From JBCCBV01 sp039033855 (GTDB lineage: Bacteria; Planctomycetota; Phycisphaerae; Phycisphaerales; Phycisphaeraceae): a stretch of DNA of 63,788 nucleotides. Both the position numbers and the translations under genes were made by a program. This document shows positions 24,552 to 32,285 of this stretch, one piece after another; the stretch's first letter is position 1, and every line of letters begins with the position of its first letter. Where the stretch lies: NCBI GenBank assembly GCA_039033855.1, contig JBCCBV010000020.1, positions 1 to 63,788 of the forward strand, given 5' to 3'. A model generated the notes under the pieces. It searched no databases and was not told where the DNA came from. It saw only the letters and a list, made by a program, of their open reading frames with translations.

Positions 24552-26939
24552 ATGCCGCGCGACATCCCCGTGGGCAACGGCCAGATGCTGGTCTGCTTCG
24601 ACGGCCACTACCGCATCCGCGACCTGTACTACCCCCACGTCGGCCAGGAGAACCACCTCGGCGGCGGACCCTGCCGGTTCGGTGTCTTCGCCGACGAGCC
24701 CGGCGTCGATTACGAAGCCCCGGCCCCACCGGACCACACCGACGAGCCCGGCGACACCCACCCCGCGCCCGCGCCCTCGACGCCTTGCCACGGCCGGCTC
24801 TACTGGACCGACCAGGGCTGGGACATCACCCAGCGCTACGCCCCCGACACCCTGGCCACCGACGTCACCCTCCGCCACGACGCCTTGCAGCTCGAGCTGC
24901 GCTGTCAAGACGTCACCGACTTCCACCGGTCGGTCATGGTCCGACGCATCGAAGTGGTCAACCGCGCCGACCACGCGCGCGAGGTCCGCGTCGTCCACCA
25001 CCAAGACCTGCACATGTTCGGCAGCCGGGTCGGCGACACCGCCTACTTCGACCCCCAGCTCCGCAGCCTGATCCACTACCGCAAAGACCGCTACGTCATG
25101 TGCTGCTTCTACAAAGACGGCGAGCAGCAGATCGACGAATACGCCACCGGCACCGCGGGCTTCGGCGGCGCCGAGGGCACCTGGCGCGACGCCGAAGACG
25201 GCAAGCTCGGAAACAACCCCATCGCACAAGGCGCGGTCGACTCCACCATGCTCGCCTCCACCGCCCTGCCGCCCGGCGGCATGCGCGTCATGTACATGGT
25301 CATCGCCTGCGGCCACAGCTACGACGACTGCGAGTCCATCCACCAGTTCCTCCACCGCGAAGGGCCCCAGGGCGTCATCGACCGCACCGTCGCCTACTGG
25401 CGGCTCTGGCTCGCCGCCGCCCGCACCGACTTTTCCGACGCCCGACGCACCGGCGTGTCGACCAAAGTCGCCGACCTGTTCAAACGATCGCTGCTGACCG
25501 TCCGCACCCAGATCGACAACCAGGGCGCCATCCTCGCCGCCAACGACTCCGACTACCTCCAGTATTCGCGCGACACCTACAGCTACCTCTGGCCGCGCGA
25601 CGGCGCCTTTGTCGCCGACGCCCTCGACGCCGCCGGCTTCCCCGACATCGCACGCAACTTCTTCCTGTTCTGCGCCAAGGTCATCACCGGGCGCGGCATG
25701 TTCCTGCACAAATACAACCCCGACGGCACGCCCGCGTCGTCGTGGCACCCCTGGGTCGACGACCGCGGCAACCCCCAGCTCCCCATCCAGGAAGACGAAA
25801 CCGCGCTCGTCGTCTGGGCCCTCTGGCGCCACTACGTCCGCTACCGCGACATCGAGTTCGTCCGCCCGCTCTGGGTGCGCCTGGTTCAGCCCGCGGCCGA
25901 CTTCCTCCTGCGCTACCGCGACCCGCAGTCCGGCCTGCCGTTGCCCAGCTACGACCTGTGGGAAGAGCGCTTCGGCGTCCACGCCTTCACCACCGCCACG
26001 GTGTTCGCCGGGCTCAAGGCCGCCTGGCAGTTCGCCGTCTGCTTCGGCGACACCCGCCGGGCGCGCCGATACGCCCTCGCCGCCGACCGCATGCGCGACG
26101 CCTTCACCAAGCACTTCTGGAACGACGACGAAAAACGCTTCGTCCGCAGGCTCGAACACCACGACCCCGAAGCCGCCGCCCGCGCCATCGGCGACGTCCT
26201 CGACGGCCGAACCCCCCGCGACCCCGAAGACAACCCCATGGATTCGGTCTTCGCCACGCCGCAAGCACCCTCGGCAACACCCCCGGAAACAGGCCCGGAA
26301 ACAGCCGCCAACAAAACCGAGAACGACAACACCACGCCCCCCGACGCCAACCGCTATAAGCAAGACCCGGTCATCGACGCGTCGTCCTTTGCCATCTGGG
26401 CCATGGGCCTGCTCCCCGCCGACGACCCGCGCGTCGCCTCCACCATGCAGGGCATCGAAGACCGCCTGACCGTCAAGACCGACGTCGGCGGCGTCGCCCG
26501 CTACGAAGACGACCACTACCACAAGATCGTCCAGGACACCGACCGCGTGCCCGGCAACCCGTGGTTCATCTGCACCCTCTGGCTCGCCGACTACGCCATC
26601 GCCCGGGCCAACACCGTCGAAGAACTCGAGCCCGCGCGCAAGCGGCTGGAATGGGTCGCCGAGCGCGCCCTGCCGTCGGGCGTGTTAGCCGAGCAGGTCC
26701 ACCCCGAAACCAACGCGCCCATCTCGGTGAGCCCGCTGACCTGGAGCCACGCCACCGTCGTCTCCACACTCGTGGCGTACTACAACAAGCTCGACGTGCT
26801 GCTCCGCCGGGTATCGGGCCAGCCCGGCCGACGCGCCGAAGACCGCGTCTCCGAAGGCCTCGCCCCCGAAACCGCCACCCAACGACAGGCCCAGATCCGA
26901 CAGGCCATCATCGAAGCCACCCCGGAGCTGGGGGGGTGA
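24552..26939 (+). CDS. GH15 glucoamylase/trehalase-like glycoside hydrolase
   Basis: 795 residues. The N-terminal super-beta-sandwich (from PVGNGQMLVCFDGHYRIRDL to about 290) is followed by an (alpha/alpha)6 barrel with SRDTYSYLWPRDGAFVADAL, the acid-bearing LPSYDLWEERFGVHAFTTAT (about 465-485) and, near the C-terminus, ISVSPLTWSHATVVSTL. This is the GH15 pattern of enzymes that hydrolyse alpha-1,4 or trehalose-type bonds. A ~45-residue low-complexity insert (ATPPETGPETAANKTEND) interrupts the barrel near residues 555-600. No signal peptide, so it likely acts in the cytoplasm on glycogen- or trehalose-derived sugars. Confidence 0.88.
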   Translation: MPRDIPVGNGQMLVCFDGHYRIRDLYYPHVGQENHLGGGPCRFGVFADEPGVDYEAPAPPDHTDEPGDTHPAPAPSTPCHGRLYWTDQGWDITQRYAPDTLATDVTLRHDALQLELRCQDVTDFHRSVMVRRIEVVNRADHAREVRVVHHQDLHMFGSRVGDTAYFDPQLRSLIHYRKDRYVMCCFYKDGEQQIDEYATGTAGFGGAEGTWRDAEDGKLGNNPIAQGAVDSTMLASTALPPGGMRVMYMVIACGHSYDDCESIHQFLHREGPQGVIDRTVAYWRLWLAAARTDFSDARRTGVSTKVADLFKRSLLTVRTQIDNQGAILAANDSDYLQYSRDTYSYLWPRDGAFVADALDAAGFPDIARNFFLFCAKVITGRGMFLHKYNPDGTPASSWHPWVDDRGNPQLPIQEDETALVVWALWRHYVRYRDIEFVRPLWVRLVQPAADFLLRYRDPQSGLPLPSYDLWEERFGVHAFTTATVFAGLKAAWQFAVCFGDTRRARRYALAADRMRDAFTKHFWNDDEKRFVRRLEHHDPEAAARAIGDVLDGRTPRDPEDNPMDSVFATPQAPSATPPETGPETAANKTENDNTTPPDANRYKQDPVIDASSFAIWAMGLLPADDPRVASTMQGIEDRLTVKTDVGGVARYEDDHYHKIVQDTDRVPGNPWFICTLWLADYAIARANTVEELEPARKRLEWVAERALPSGVLAEQVHPETNAPISVSPLTWSHATVVSTLVAYYNKLDVLLRRVSGQPGRRAEDRVSEGLAPETATQRQAQIRQAIIEATPELGG

Positions 26940-27007
26940 AGCGGCTAGCCTCTCTGCGACATTTAGATTAGAGCCTTAAGAATCGATGGGCCTCACGAAT
27001 TTTCTGC

Positions 27008-27035
27008 TTGAGTGCGGCCCCTGCACCGCCATACT
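27008..27035 (+). promoter_or_regulatory. Candidate promoter of the toxin cassette
   Basis: TTGAGT (27008-27013), a 16-nt spacer and CATACT (27030-27035) in an otherwise gene-free 226-nt gap. It would start transcription near 27042, ahead of the four overlapping genes at 27166-30749. Weak match, not tested. Confidence 0.35.
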
Positions 27036-27165
27036 GGAGTGACCCGGGAGTCGATATGGCACGCAGGAAGAACGGATCGCCAAAGCACGCCGACGCCGTG
27101 AACGCACCCGGCATGCAAGGCGTGACTCCACTTCAACTGGACCAGAAGACTCCATCTCGAGCGGG

Positions 27166-28197
27166 GTGCCATTACCCGAAGCCGCCCCCTTCTTTCGGCA
27201 AGACCCGCCGGTCGAAGCCGCAGCGATCCAGCAGCTCCACAAGCCTTTCGAGATCGCGCCGCGCTCGCTCAACGAAGTGCTGGCGCTGCACCCCGACCAA
27301 GCCGCGCGGTGCGACGCCGCCCGGCTCAACCTCTTGTGCGCGACCGGGCTGCCCGGGGCCCAAGACCTGCATGTCGATGCGCTGCTCCACCGCCTCGACG
27401 TGTGGTCGGCCTGGATCGCTACCCAAACCCAAGCCAACTTCCATCACTTCCACTGCGATCCCAAGGCCTACGACAACTCCGAGCCGTACTGGCGCTGCCT
27501 GACCCTGAGCACGGTGCTGCAACTGCACCTCGGCGTGCGTTACGAACCCCGGCTGATGTCCGGCGACGCGTGGGACTGGCGCAACTCAGGCGACGTGCTG
27601 CTGCACGGCGTGCTCGGCTCCAGACGCACCGGGTCTTGCCCGTCGCTGCCCGTCTTGCTGATCGCCATCGGCCGACGCCTCGGGTATCCCCTGCGGCAGG
27701 TCCACGCCCCGGCCCACGCCTTCGCCCGGTGGGACTCCGCAGACCACGAAAGCCCCGCCTGGCGCACGCAGATCAACCTCGAATGCCACGGCCACGGCCT
27801 CGCCTCTCACCCCGACGACCACTACCACGCCTGGCCCGTCCCTTGGACACCCGCCATGCACGACAGCGAGGTCCGGCGCGCCCGTCCGCAGTACCTGCGC
27901 TCGCTGGAGCCGGCCGAAGAACTCGCCAGCTTCCTGTTGCAACGGGTTTACGTGCTGCTCGCGCACGGTCGTGGGCTGGAGGCCGTGCCCGCCGCCCAGG
28001 CGGCGCTAAAGCTGGCGCCCGACTCGCCCGCGGGGTTTGCGGCGCTGGACCAAGCGCTTGGGCAGACGAATCGCAGACACGCGCGACGGGCCCAGACTCC
28101 GCCGGCGACCCCGCCCAATCACACGTCGGCCCCTTCGACCTCGGGCCCGCATCCCGTATCCTTCAAGCCCGCGCGAGGCCTCCCGCCATGGTCGTGA
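27166..28197 (+). CDS. Transglutaminase-like (Cys-His-Asn) protein heading the toxin cassette
   Basis: 343 residues from a GTG. The central domain has a transglutaminase/peptidase-type arrangement: RRTGSCPSLPVLLIAIGRRL with Cys158, HAPAHAFARW with His184, and INLECHGHG with Asn204, followed by DDHYHAWPVPW. The C-terminal ~90 residues look like TPR-type helices, then a Pro/Ala-rich end. Such folds include proteases, cross-linkers and non-enzymatic members; the substrate is unknown. No ATG exists upstream in frame, and an ATG ORF starting at 27056 runs in another frame, so the start is uncertain. The 3' end overlaps the RHS gene by 10 nt, implying coupled translation. Confidence 0.72.
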   Translation: MPLPEAAPFFRQDPPVEAAAIQQLHKPFEIAPRSLNEVLALHPDQAARCDAARLNLLCATGLPGAQDLHVDALLHRLDVWSAWIATQTQANFHHFHCDPKAYDNSEPYWRCLTLSTVLQLHLGVRYEPRLMSGDAWDWRNSGDVLLHGVLGSRRTGSCPSLPVLLIAIGRRLGYPLRQVHAPAHAFARWDSADHESPAWRTQINLECHGHGLASHPDDHYHAWPVPWTPAMHDSEVRRARPQYLRSLEPAEELASFLLQRVYVLLAHGRGLEAVPAAQAALKLAPDSPAGFAALDQALGQTNRRHARRAQTPPATPPNHTSAPSTSGPHPVSFKPARGLPPWS

Positions 28198-29207
28198 CCC
28201 ACGCCCCCGCCAAGCCCGACACGCCCTCGATGGCGAGCGAACCGCAATCCGCCGTCCGCACTGCCAAGCCTGCGCCGGGTCGAGACGCTGCGGTCCCGGT
28301 TCCGGGGGGGATTCCGGGGGGCGTGTGGCGGCTCGACACCGTCTCGCCGGACAACGCCGCCTGGCGGACCCGCAGCTACGACCCGACCGTCGGGCGATTC
28401 AACCGGCTCGACCCGTTCGCGGGCAACACCCGCCAACCCCTGAGCCTCAACAAGTACGCCTACGCCCACGCCAACCCGATCATGGGCGTTGATCCCAGCG
28501 GGTTGTTCTCGGTTGCCAGCTTCAGCGCGGCTAATGGCATCCGGACAACATTGTCAGGGCTGACAGCGGATGTAGGTTTCGGAGTCTTGGTTGCAGCATC
28601 GCAAGTAGCCGCGGGCGCAAGTATTAGCTCAGTCATTCAGTCCACCCTAGTGGCGAGCGTGGCGGCGCCGATTGCGGCGGCTTCGATCCCCGCGATTGCC
28701 GGCGCGCTAGGGATCAGCATCCGCGGTGGAGCCCTTGTTTTCTACAAAGCGTCGGGCCTGCTATTCGAGAACTATGCGGTGGCGTTTGTACAAGGAAGCT
28801 TGCAAGAGCAAGTCGTCGCTACCAAGCGTTTTCAGGGCGCGGCTGACGTGGGTATTGATTTCGTCTCCCTCAAAGGCACCGGCAATGACGTGGAAGTATT
28901 CGTCAATGAAGCCAAGAACCAGGGTGGCGTGATCCGTAATAAGCAGTTCTCCGCCTTGGGGGCGAACCGACAAAGTACATTCGATAACAATCTTGAATTT
29001 GCGATCAGGCAAATTGAAAGAGCGCCGAATCTTAATGACTCGACCCGCATGGCCGCAGTAAATAAGTTAAGAAACGGAGACTTCGGAGTCCGCCTGATTT
29101 ATAATGCTGACAAGAACCCTCGATTTCAAGTTACCTTGAACGACACACTCGCTCCGCGAACTGGAAGCACACGGCCATTCACGATGCTTCCACTGAGACG
29201 GCCATGA
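28188..29207 (+). CDS. Orphan RHS-core polymorphic toxin with PD-(D/E)xK-like C-terminal domain
   Basis: 339 residues, far shorter than full RHS proteins. Residues 1-44 are Pro/Ala-rich. Residues 45-106 are a truncated RHS-associated core ending RTRSYDPTVGRFNRLDP, SLNKYAYAHANPIMG and VDPSGL, the usual junction before a toxin. Residues 107-178 are a Gly/Ala/Ser-rich hydrophobic stretch. Residues 180-339 are the variable domain, with a restriction-endonuclease-like pattern: FENYA helix, VGID (Asp224), then FVNEAKN (Glu241, Lys243) and Gln253. Base composition falls sharply after the core, as expected for an exchangeable toxin tip. No shell or self-cleaving protease region is present. The next gene overlaps by ATGA and is the likely immunity gene. 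Toxin class high, nuclease fold moderate. Confidence 0.8.
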   Translation: MVVTHAPAKPDTPSMASEPQSAVRTAKPAPGRDAAVPVPGGIPGGVWRLDTVSPDNAAWRTRSYDPTVGRFNRLDPFAGNTRQPLSLNKYAYAHANPIMGVDPSGLFSVASFSAANGIRTTLSGLTADVGFGVLVAASQVAAGASISSVIQSTLVASVAAPIAAASIPAIAGALGISIRGGALVFYKASGLLFENYAVAFVQGSLQEQVVATKRFQGAADVGIDFVSLKGTGNDVEVFVNEAKNQGGVIRNKQFSALGANRQSTFDNNLEFAIRQIERAPNLNDSTRMAAVNKLRNGDFGVRLIYNADKNPRFQVTLNDTLAPRTGSTRPFTMLPLRRP

Positions 29208-29986
29208 CCATACGAACATCACAAACTCTGAAAGGCAAGAAGTGGATCGCTCGTTACAAGGACAATGTGTCTTCATGGGCCGAAATCCTCGACACGGCGA
29301 ATCCGTATGAGAATTGGGACACGATCAGGTTTCTCGGTCACGCGCAAGCCATCGAGCTTAGTCTTGCGTTACGAGCTCTTTATGCCAATGGAGATCCCAT
29401 GTGGACCAAGGCGTTTGCTCGCCAATCTATTGGTGTATTTGATCGCATCCTTGCCGAGGACAAGTGCCGGAGCGACAACAACATCGATCAGTTCCCGGGG
29501 AACCGCGCACGCACGTATGAGTCGAAGGCGATCGCGATCGCTTTGCTGGAGAACCGCACCGACCAGGCGTTGTGGCGCGCCGCAGCCGACGACTTTATCG
29601 CCTGGGTCGAGCGGGCTTACGACGACGCTGCCTACGCCTTTATGTACCAGGCCGACGTGTCCGCGGCGTTGTGCGCCCGGCTGATCTGCGGCGATGCGGC
29701 GGAAGCCCTGGACGTGCTTAAGCGCGCGCCGCGATGGCGCAAGTGGCACACGCCTGACGTACCCGTGCTCAAGCGTCTGGCGGAAGTGCTGGCCGAGGAC
29801 AAGCCCATCCCGCCCGACCTGGTCGAGCAACTCGAAGCCGTATTCGAAGAGGTGCGCGACCCCGACTCGGATTGGTACGGCGCCTCGTTCTTGCGATTTG
29901 AAGTCGGAGGCGTCCTCTTCAAGTATGTGCGCAGGCTAGGCCAACCGATCGACTGGGCTGCCGTCGGGCAAGCGATCGGTGTCTGA
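29204..29986 (+). CDS. Probable immunity protein for the RHS toxin
   Basis: 260 residues, largely alpha-helical, with no signal peptide or membrane segment. It resembles no family I can name. Its start overlaps the toxin stop (ATGA), the classical organisation of toxin-immunity pairs, and its first third shares the low-GC composition of the toxin tip while the last half returns to host-like GC. That gradient suggests the boundary of an exchanged segment. The assignment rests on position and composition, not on homology. It should be cytoplasmic, where it would neutralise a nuclease. Confidence 0.6.
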   Translation: MTIRTSQTLKGKKWIARYKDNVSSWAEILDTANPYENWDTIRFLGHAQAIELSLALRALYANGDPMWTKAFARQSIGVFDRILAEDKCRSDNNIDQFPGNRARTYESKAIAIALLENRTDQALWRAAADDFIAWVERAYDDAAYAFMYQADVSAALCARLICGDAAEALDVLKRAPRWRKWHTPDVPVLKRLAEVLAEDKPIPPDLVEQLEAVFEEVRDPDSDWYGASFLRFEVGGVLFKYVRRLGQPIDWAAVGQAIGV

Positions 29987-30749
29987 CGACAAAGCCGTCG
30001 CAACGTTGGCGCCGACTGTGGGTGCTAGCAGGAGATTGCACCCAATGCTCACCCCCACTGAACAAGCCGCCGAAGACTTCTGTTTTCACCCGGGGTGGGA
30101 AAAGGCGTCGTGGATCTCCACGGCGTTGCAGTGTCACCCGTCGGGCGAGGCGCCGCCCCTGCTCGGGCTGGTCTTCGCGGATCAGGAGGCCGGCGCCGAT
30201 ATCTTTCGGGCATGGGTGGACGCGGTGGGCCACGCCGACGAGGAGGATGACCTGCGGGTGGCGCTGCTGATCCGTCGCCAGGCTGGCTCCGGATCGACTC
30301 CGGACGACGAAAGCGACGCGCCCGCTTTGGCCATGGGCTACATGGTGCGGTTATCGCCGGCGTTGCAGGAGTTTCTCGACAAGGACGACCCCAACCGGGT
30401 GCGCGTCGGGCAGACGCTGCGGACGGTCGCCCCGCCGAACGGTGGGCCCGAAGGCGCGGGGGCGCGGCTCGCTGCGTTCTTGCGCGACTACCGCAAGCAC
30501 GGCGAGTTCATGCTGGCGCCGGCGGTTGAGCGCGAAGGCCAACTGTTTCTCGAGCCTGATCTGGGGATCATCAAGCGCGAGCTTGTGGAACGGGCTGCGG
30601 ACGACGTACCCGAAGGCGAATCCGATGCGCTTGCGATGAGGGCGTCGGCCGAGGACGAAGTGCTCTTTCAGGACATACTGGCGCAATTATGGGGCGCAGG
30701 GCGTGAAGGCGATCCGGGCGGAGCGCATGAGCAAGAGTCCGACGGCTGA
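29979..30749 (+). CDS. Unknown protein, last gene of the toxin cassette
   Basis: 256 residues from a GTG that overlaps the preceding stop by 8 nt; an ATG at 30045 (MLTPTEQAAEDFCFHPGW) is an alternative start. The sequence is acidic and soluble, with a GLVFADQEAGADIFRAWVDAVG block, then DDLRVALLIRR and a C-terminal FLEPDLGIIKRELVERAADD. I recognise no family. GC-rich codon use matches the chromosome rather than the toxin tip. It may be an accessory or second immunity protein, or simply a host gene fused to the transcript. Confidence 0.6.
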   Translation: MSDDKAVATLAPTVGASRRLHPMLTPTEQAAEDFCFHPGWEKASWISTALQCHPSGEAPPLLGLVFADQEAGADIFRAWVDAVGHADEEDDLRVALLIRRQAGSGSTPDDESDAPALAMGYMVRLSPALQEFLDKDDPNRVRVGQTLRTVAPPNGGPEGAGARLAAFLRDYRKHGEFMLAPAVEREGQLFLEPDLGIIKRELVERAADDVPEGESDALAMRASAEDEVLFQDILAQLWGAGREGDPGGAHEQESDG

Positions 30750-30768
30750 ATCAGGCACTCCGCACCGT

Positions 30769-30797
30769 TTGCCCCCCCTCCCGGCCGGTCCTATCCT
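30769..30797 (+). promoter_or_regulatory. Promoter of the nuoJKLMN operon
   Basis: TTGCCC (30769-30774), a 17-nt spacer and TATCCT (30792-30797), about 120 nt before nuoJ. The same TTGnnC-N17-TATCCT arrangement occurs upstream of the cimA leader. A GC-rich hairpin (CGCTCGCCGGGCGAG, about 30800-30815) follows. Confidence 0.6.
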
Positions 30798-30919
30798 GCC
30801 CGCTCGCCGGGCGAGGGGGCCTCGTCGGCGATCAGACCGCCAGCGGACCCGACCCGGACCCGCTGGCGCATCGCCTTCGGACCGCTCTCGGACGCCTCCG
30901 CCAGACGTCCACCTCGCCC

Positions 30920-31891
30920 ATGACCACCCCCTTGGCCCTCTATCTCGCTTCGGTCCTCGGGGCGGCGGCCCTGCTGCTGGCCATGCCCCGGCGGGGACGG
31001 CCGCTCGTCCCCTTAGGCACCCTGCTCGGGCCGTTCCTCGCCGCAACCACCCTGGGCCTGCTCTGGTTGCTGCTGGCCAAGGACTGGCTGACCACCGGCG
31101 ACACCGGGCTCGAACCCCTGGGCTTCGCCTACTACTACGTCTTTGGCGGGATTTCCCTGCTGGCCGCCGGGCGGGTCATCACCCACCCCAAGCCGGTCTA
31201 CTCGGCCCTGTGGTTCATCTTGGTCGTGGTGTCGTCGGCCGGGCTGATGATCACGCTTTCGGCGGAGTTCATGGCCCTGGCCATGCTCATCATCTACGGC
31301 GGGGCCATCCTGGTCACCTACATGTTCGTCATCATGCTGGCCAGCCAGTCGGCGCCGCTCGACTCGGCCGAGGCCCTGCCCGACTACGACGGCAGCGCCC
31401 GCGAGCCCGTCGCCGCCGTGGCCGCAGGCTTCTTGCTGCTGGCGGTGCTGCTGGGCGTGGCGTTTGACCCGTCGATCGAGCGCAACCCCGACGCGGCCGT
31501 GCCCGCCGCCGAGGTCGCCGCCCTGTTGCCCGAGCGTACGGCCCAGGGCGAGTCGTCCTGGCTCACGTCCACGCCCACCGACCCGACCTCGGCCGAGGCC
31601 GCGGCCCAAGCCGTGGAGGTCAGCAACGTCGAGCGCATCGGCGTGGACCTGTTTACGGGCAACCCGCTGGCCATCGAACTGGCCGGGGTGATCCTGCTCA
31701 TGGCCATGATCGGCGCCGTGGTCATCGCCAAAGCCCAGCCGCCTTCGCGCAGCGACGACTCCGGGGGCATGGGTGCCGGTCCGGGAGCCGCCCCCGGCGC
31801 GAATCCCGCCGACGCCCCGCCGTCCGCCGACCCGTTGCGGGCCGAACCACCCGAGATCGGCGCGATGTCCGCCGTGGAGTCCCCCGCCTGA
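30920..31891 (+). CDS. nuoJ: NADH-quinone oxidoreductase subunit J, extended
   Basis: 323-residue membrane subunit of respiratory complex I. The core is recognisable from FAYYYVFGGISLLAAGRVI through HPKPVYSALWFILVVVSSAG, ALAMLIIYGGAILVTYMFVIML and the final AIELAGVILLMAMIGAVVIAKA. Typical NuoJ has 170-200 residues. The excess here is a ~60-residue polar loop before the last helix (containing LLPERTAQGESSW) and a Pro/Ala-rich C-terminal tail of ~50 residues. First gene of a nuoJKLMN block; nuoA-I are absent from the window. Confidence 0.92.
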   Translation: MTTPLALYLASVLGAAALLLAMPRRGRPLVPLGTLLGPFLAATTLGLLWLLLAKDWLTTGDTGLEPLGFAYYYVFGGISLLAAGRVITHPKPVYSALWFILVVVSSAGLMITLSAEFMALAMLIIYGGAILVTYMFVIMLASQSAPLDSAEALPDYDGSAREPVAAVAAGFLLLAVLLGVAFDPSIERNPDAAVPAAEVAALLPERTAQGESSWLTSTPTDPTSAEAAAQAVEVSNVERIGVDLFTGNPLAIELAGVILLMAMIGAVVIAKAQPPSRSDDSGGMGAGPGAAPGANPADAPPSADPLRAEPPEIGAMSAVESPA

Positions 31892-31919
31892 TCTACGGAT
31901 CGCCCGCGCGTCTTTCGTT

Positions 31920-32243
31920 ATGCCCGAAACCGCCATTTCCACGCTGACGCTGGCCCACTTCCTCGGCATCGGGGCGGCGCTGTTTGCGCTCGGCGTCATC
32001 GGGTTCGTGACCCGGCGGAACCTCATCGTGATGTTCCTGTGCACCGAGATGATGTTCCAGGGCGTCGTGGTCACCCTGGTGGCCTTCGCCCGGTTCCACA
32101 TGAACACCACCGGGCAGACCTTTGTCATCTTTGTGCTGACCATCGCCGCGGCGGAGGCGGCGCTTGCGCTCGCGCTGGTCGTGCTGCTGTTCCGCCGACA
32201 ACGTACGCTCGACGCCTCGGCCTGGACCGAACTCCGAGGCTAG
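31920..32243 (+). CDS. nuoK: NADH-quinone oxidoreductase subunit K
   Basis: 107 residues with three membrane helices: LAHFLGIGAALFALGVIGFV, RNLIVMFLCTEMMFQGVVVTLVAFA (with the conserved Glu of the proton path in the second helix) and TFVIFVLTIAAAEAALALALVVLLF (second conserved Glu). The start at MPETAISTLTLAHFLG, 28 nt after nuoJ, gives the normal NuoK length; the frame is open much further upstream but without similarity. Confidence 0.95.
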   Translation: MPETAISTLTLAHFLGIGAALFALGVIGFVTRRNLIVMFLCTEMMFQGVVVTLVAFARFHMNTTGQTFVIFVLTIAAAEAALALALVVLLFRRQRTLDASAWTELRG

Positions 32244-32285
32244 CCCCGACAGCCTTCCGCCAGGACGGCCCGAACGCCCCTTTTC

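Noticed and set aside
27309..28187. A long upstream extension of the RHS reading frame (open from 27309).
   Set aside because: It overlaps the transglutaminase-like gene in another frame and has Arg/Pro-rich shadow composition; the RHS similarity begins only after 28188.
27166..30749. A mobile element carrying the toxin cassette.
   Set aside because: No transposase, terminal inverted repeats or target-site duplication was found.
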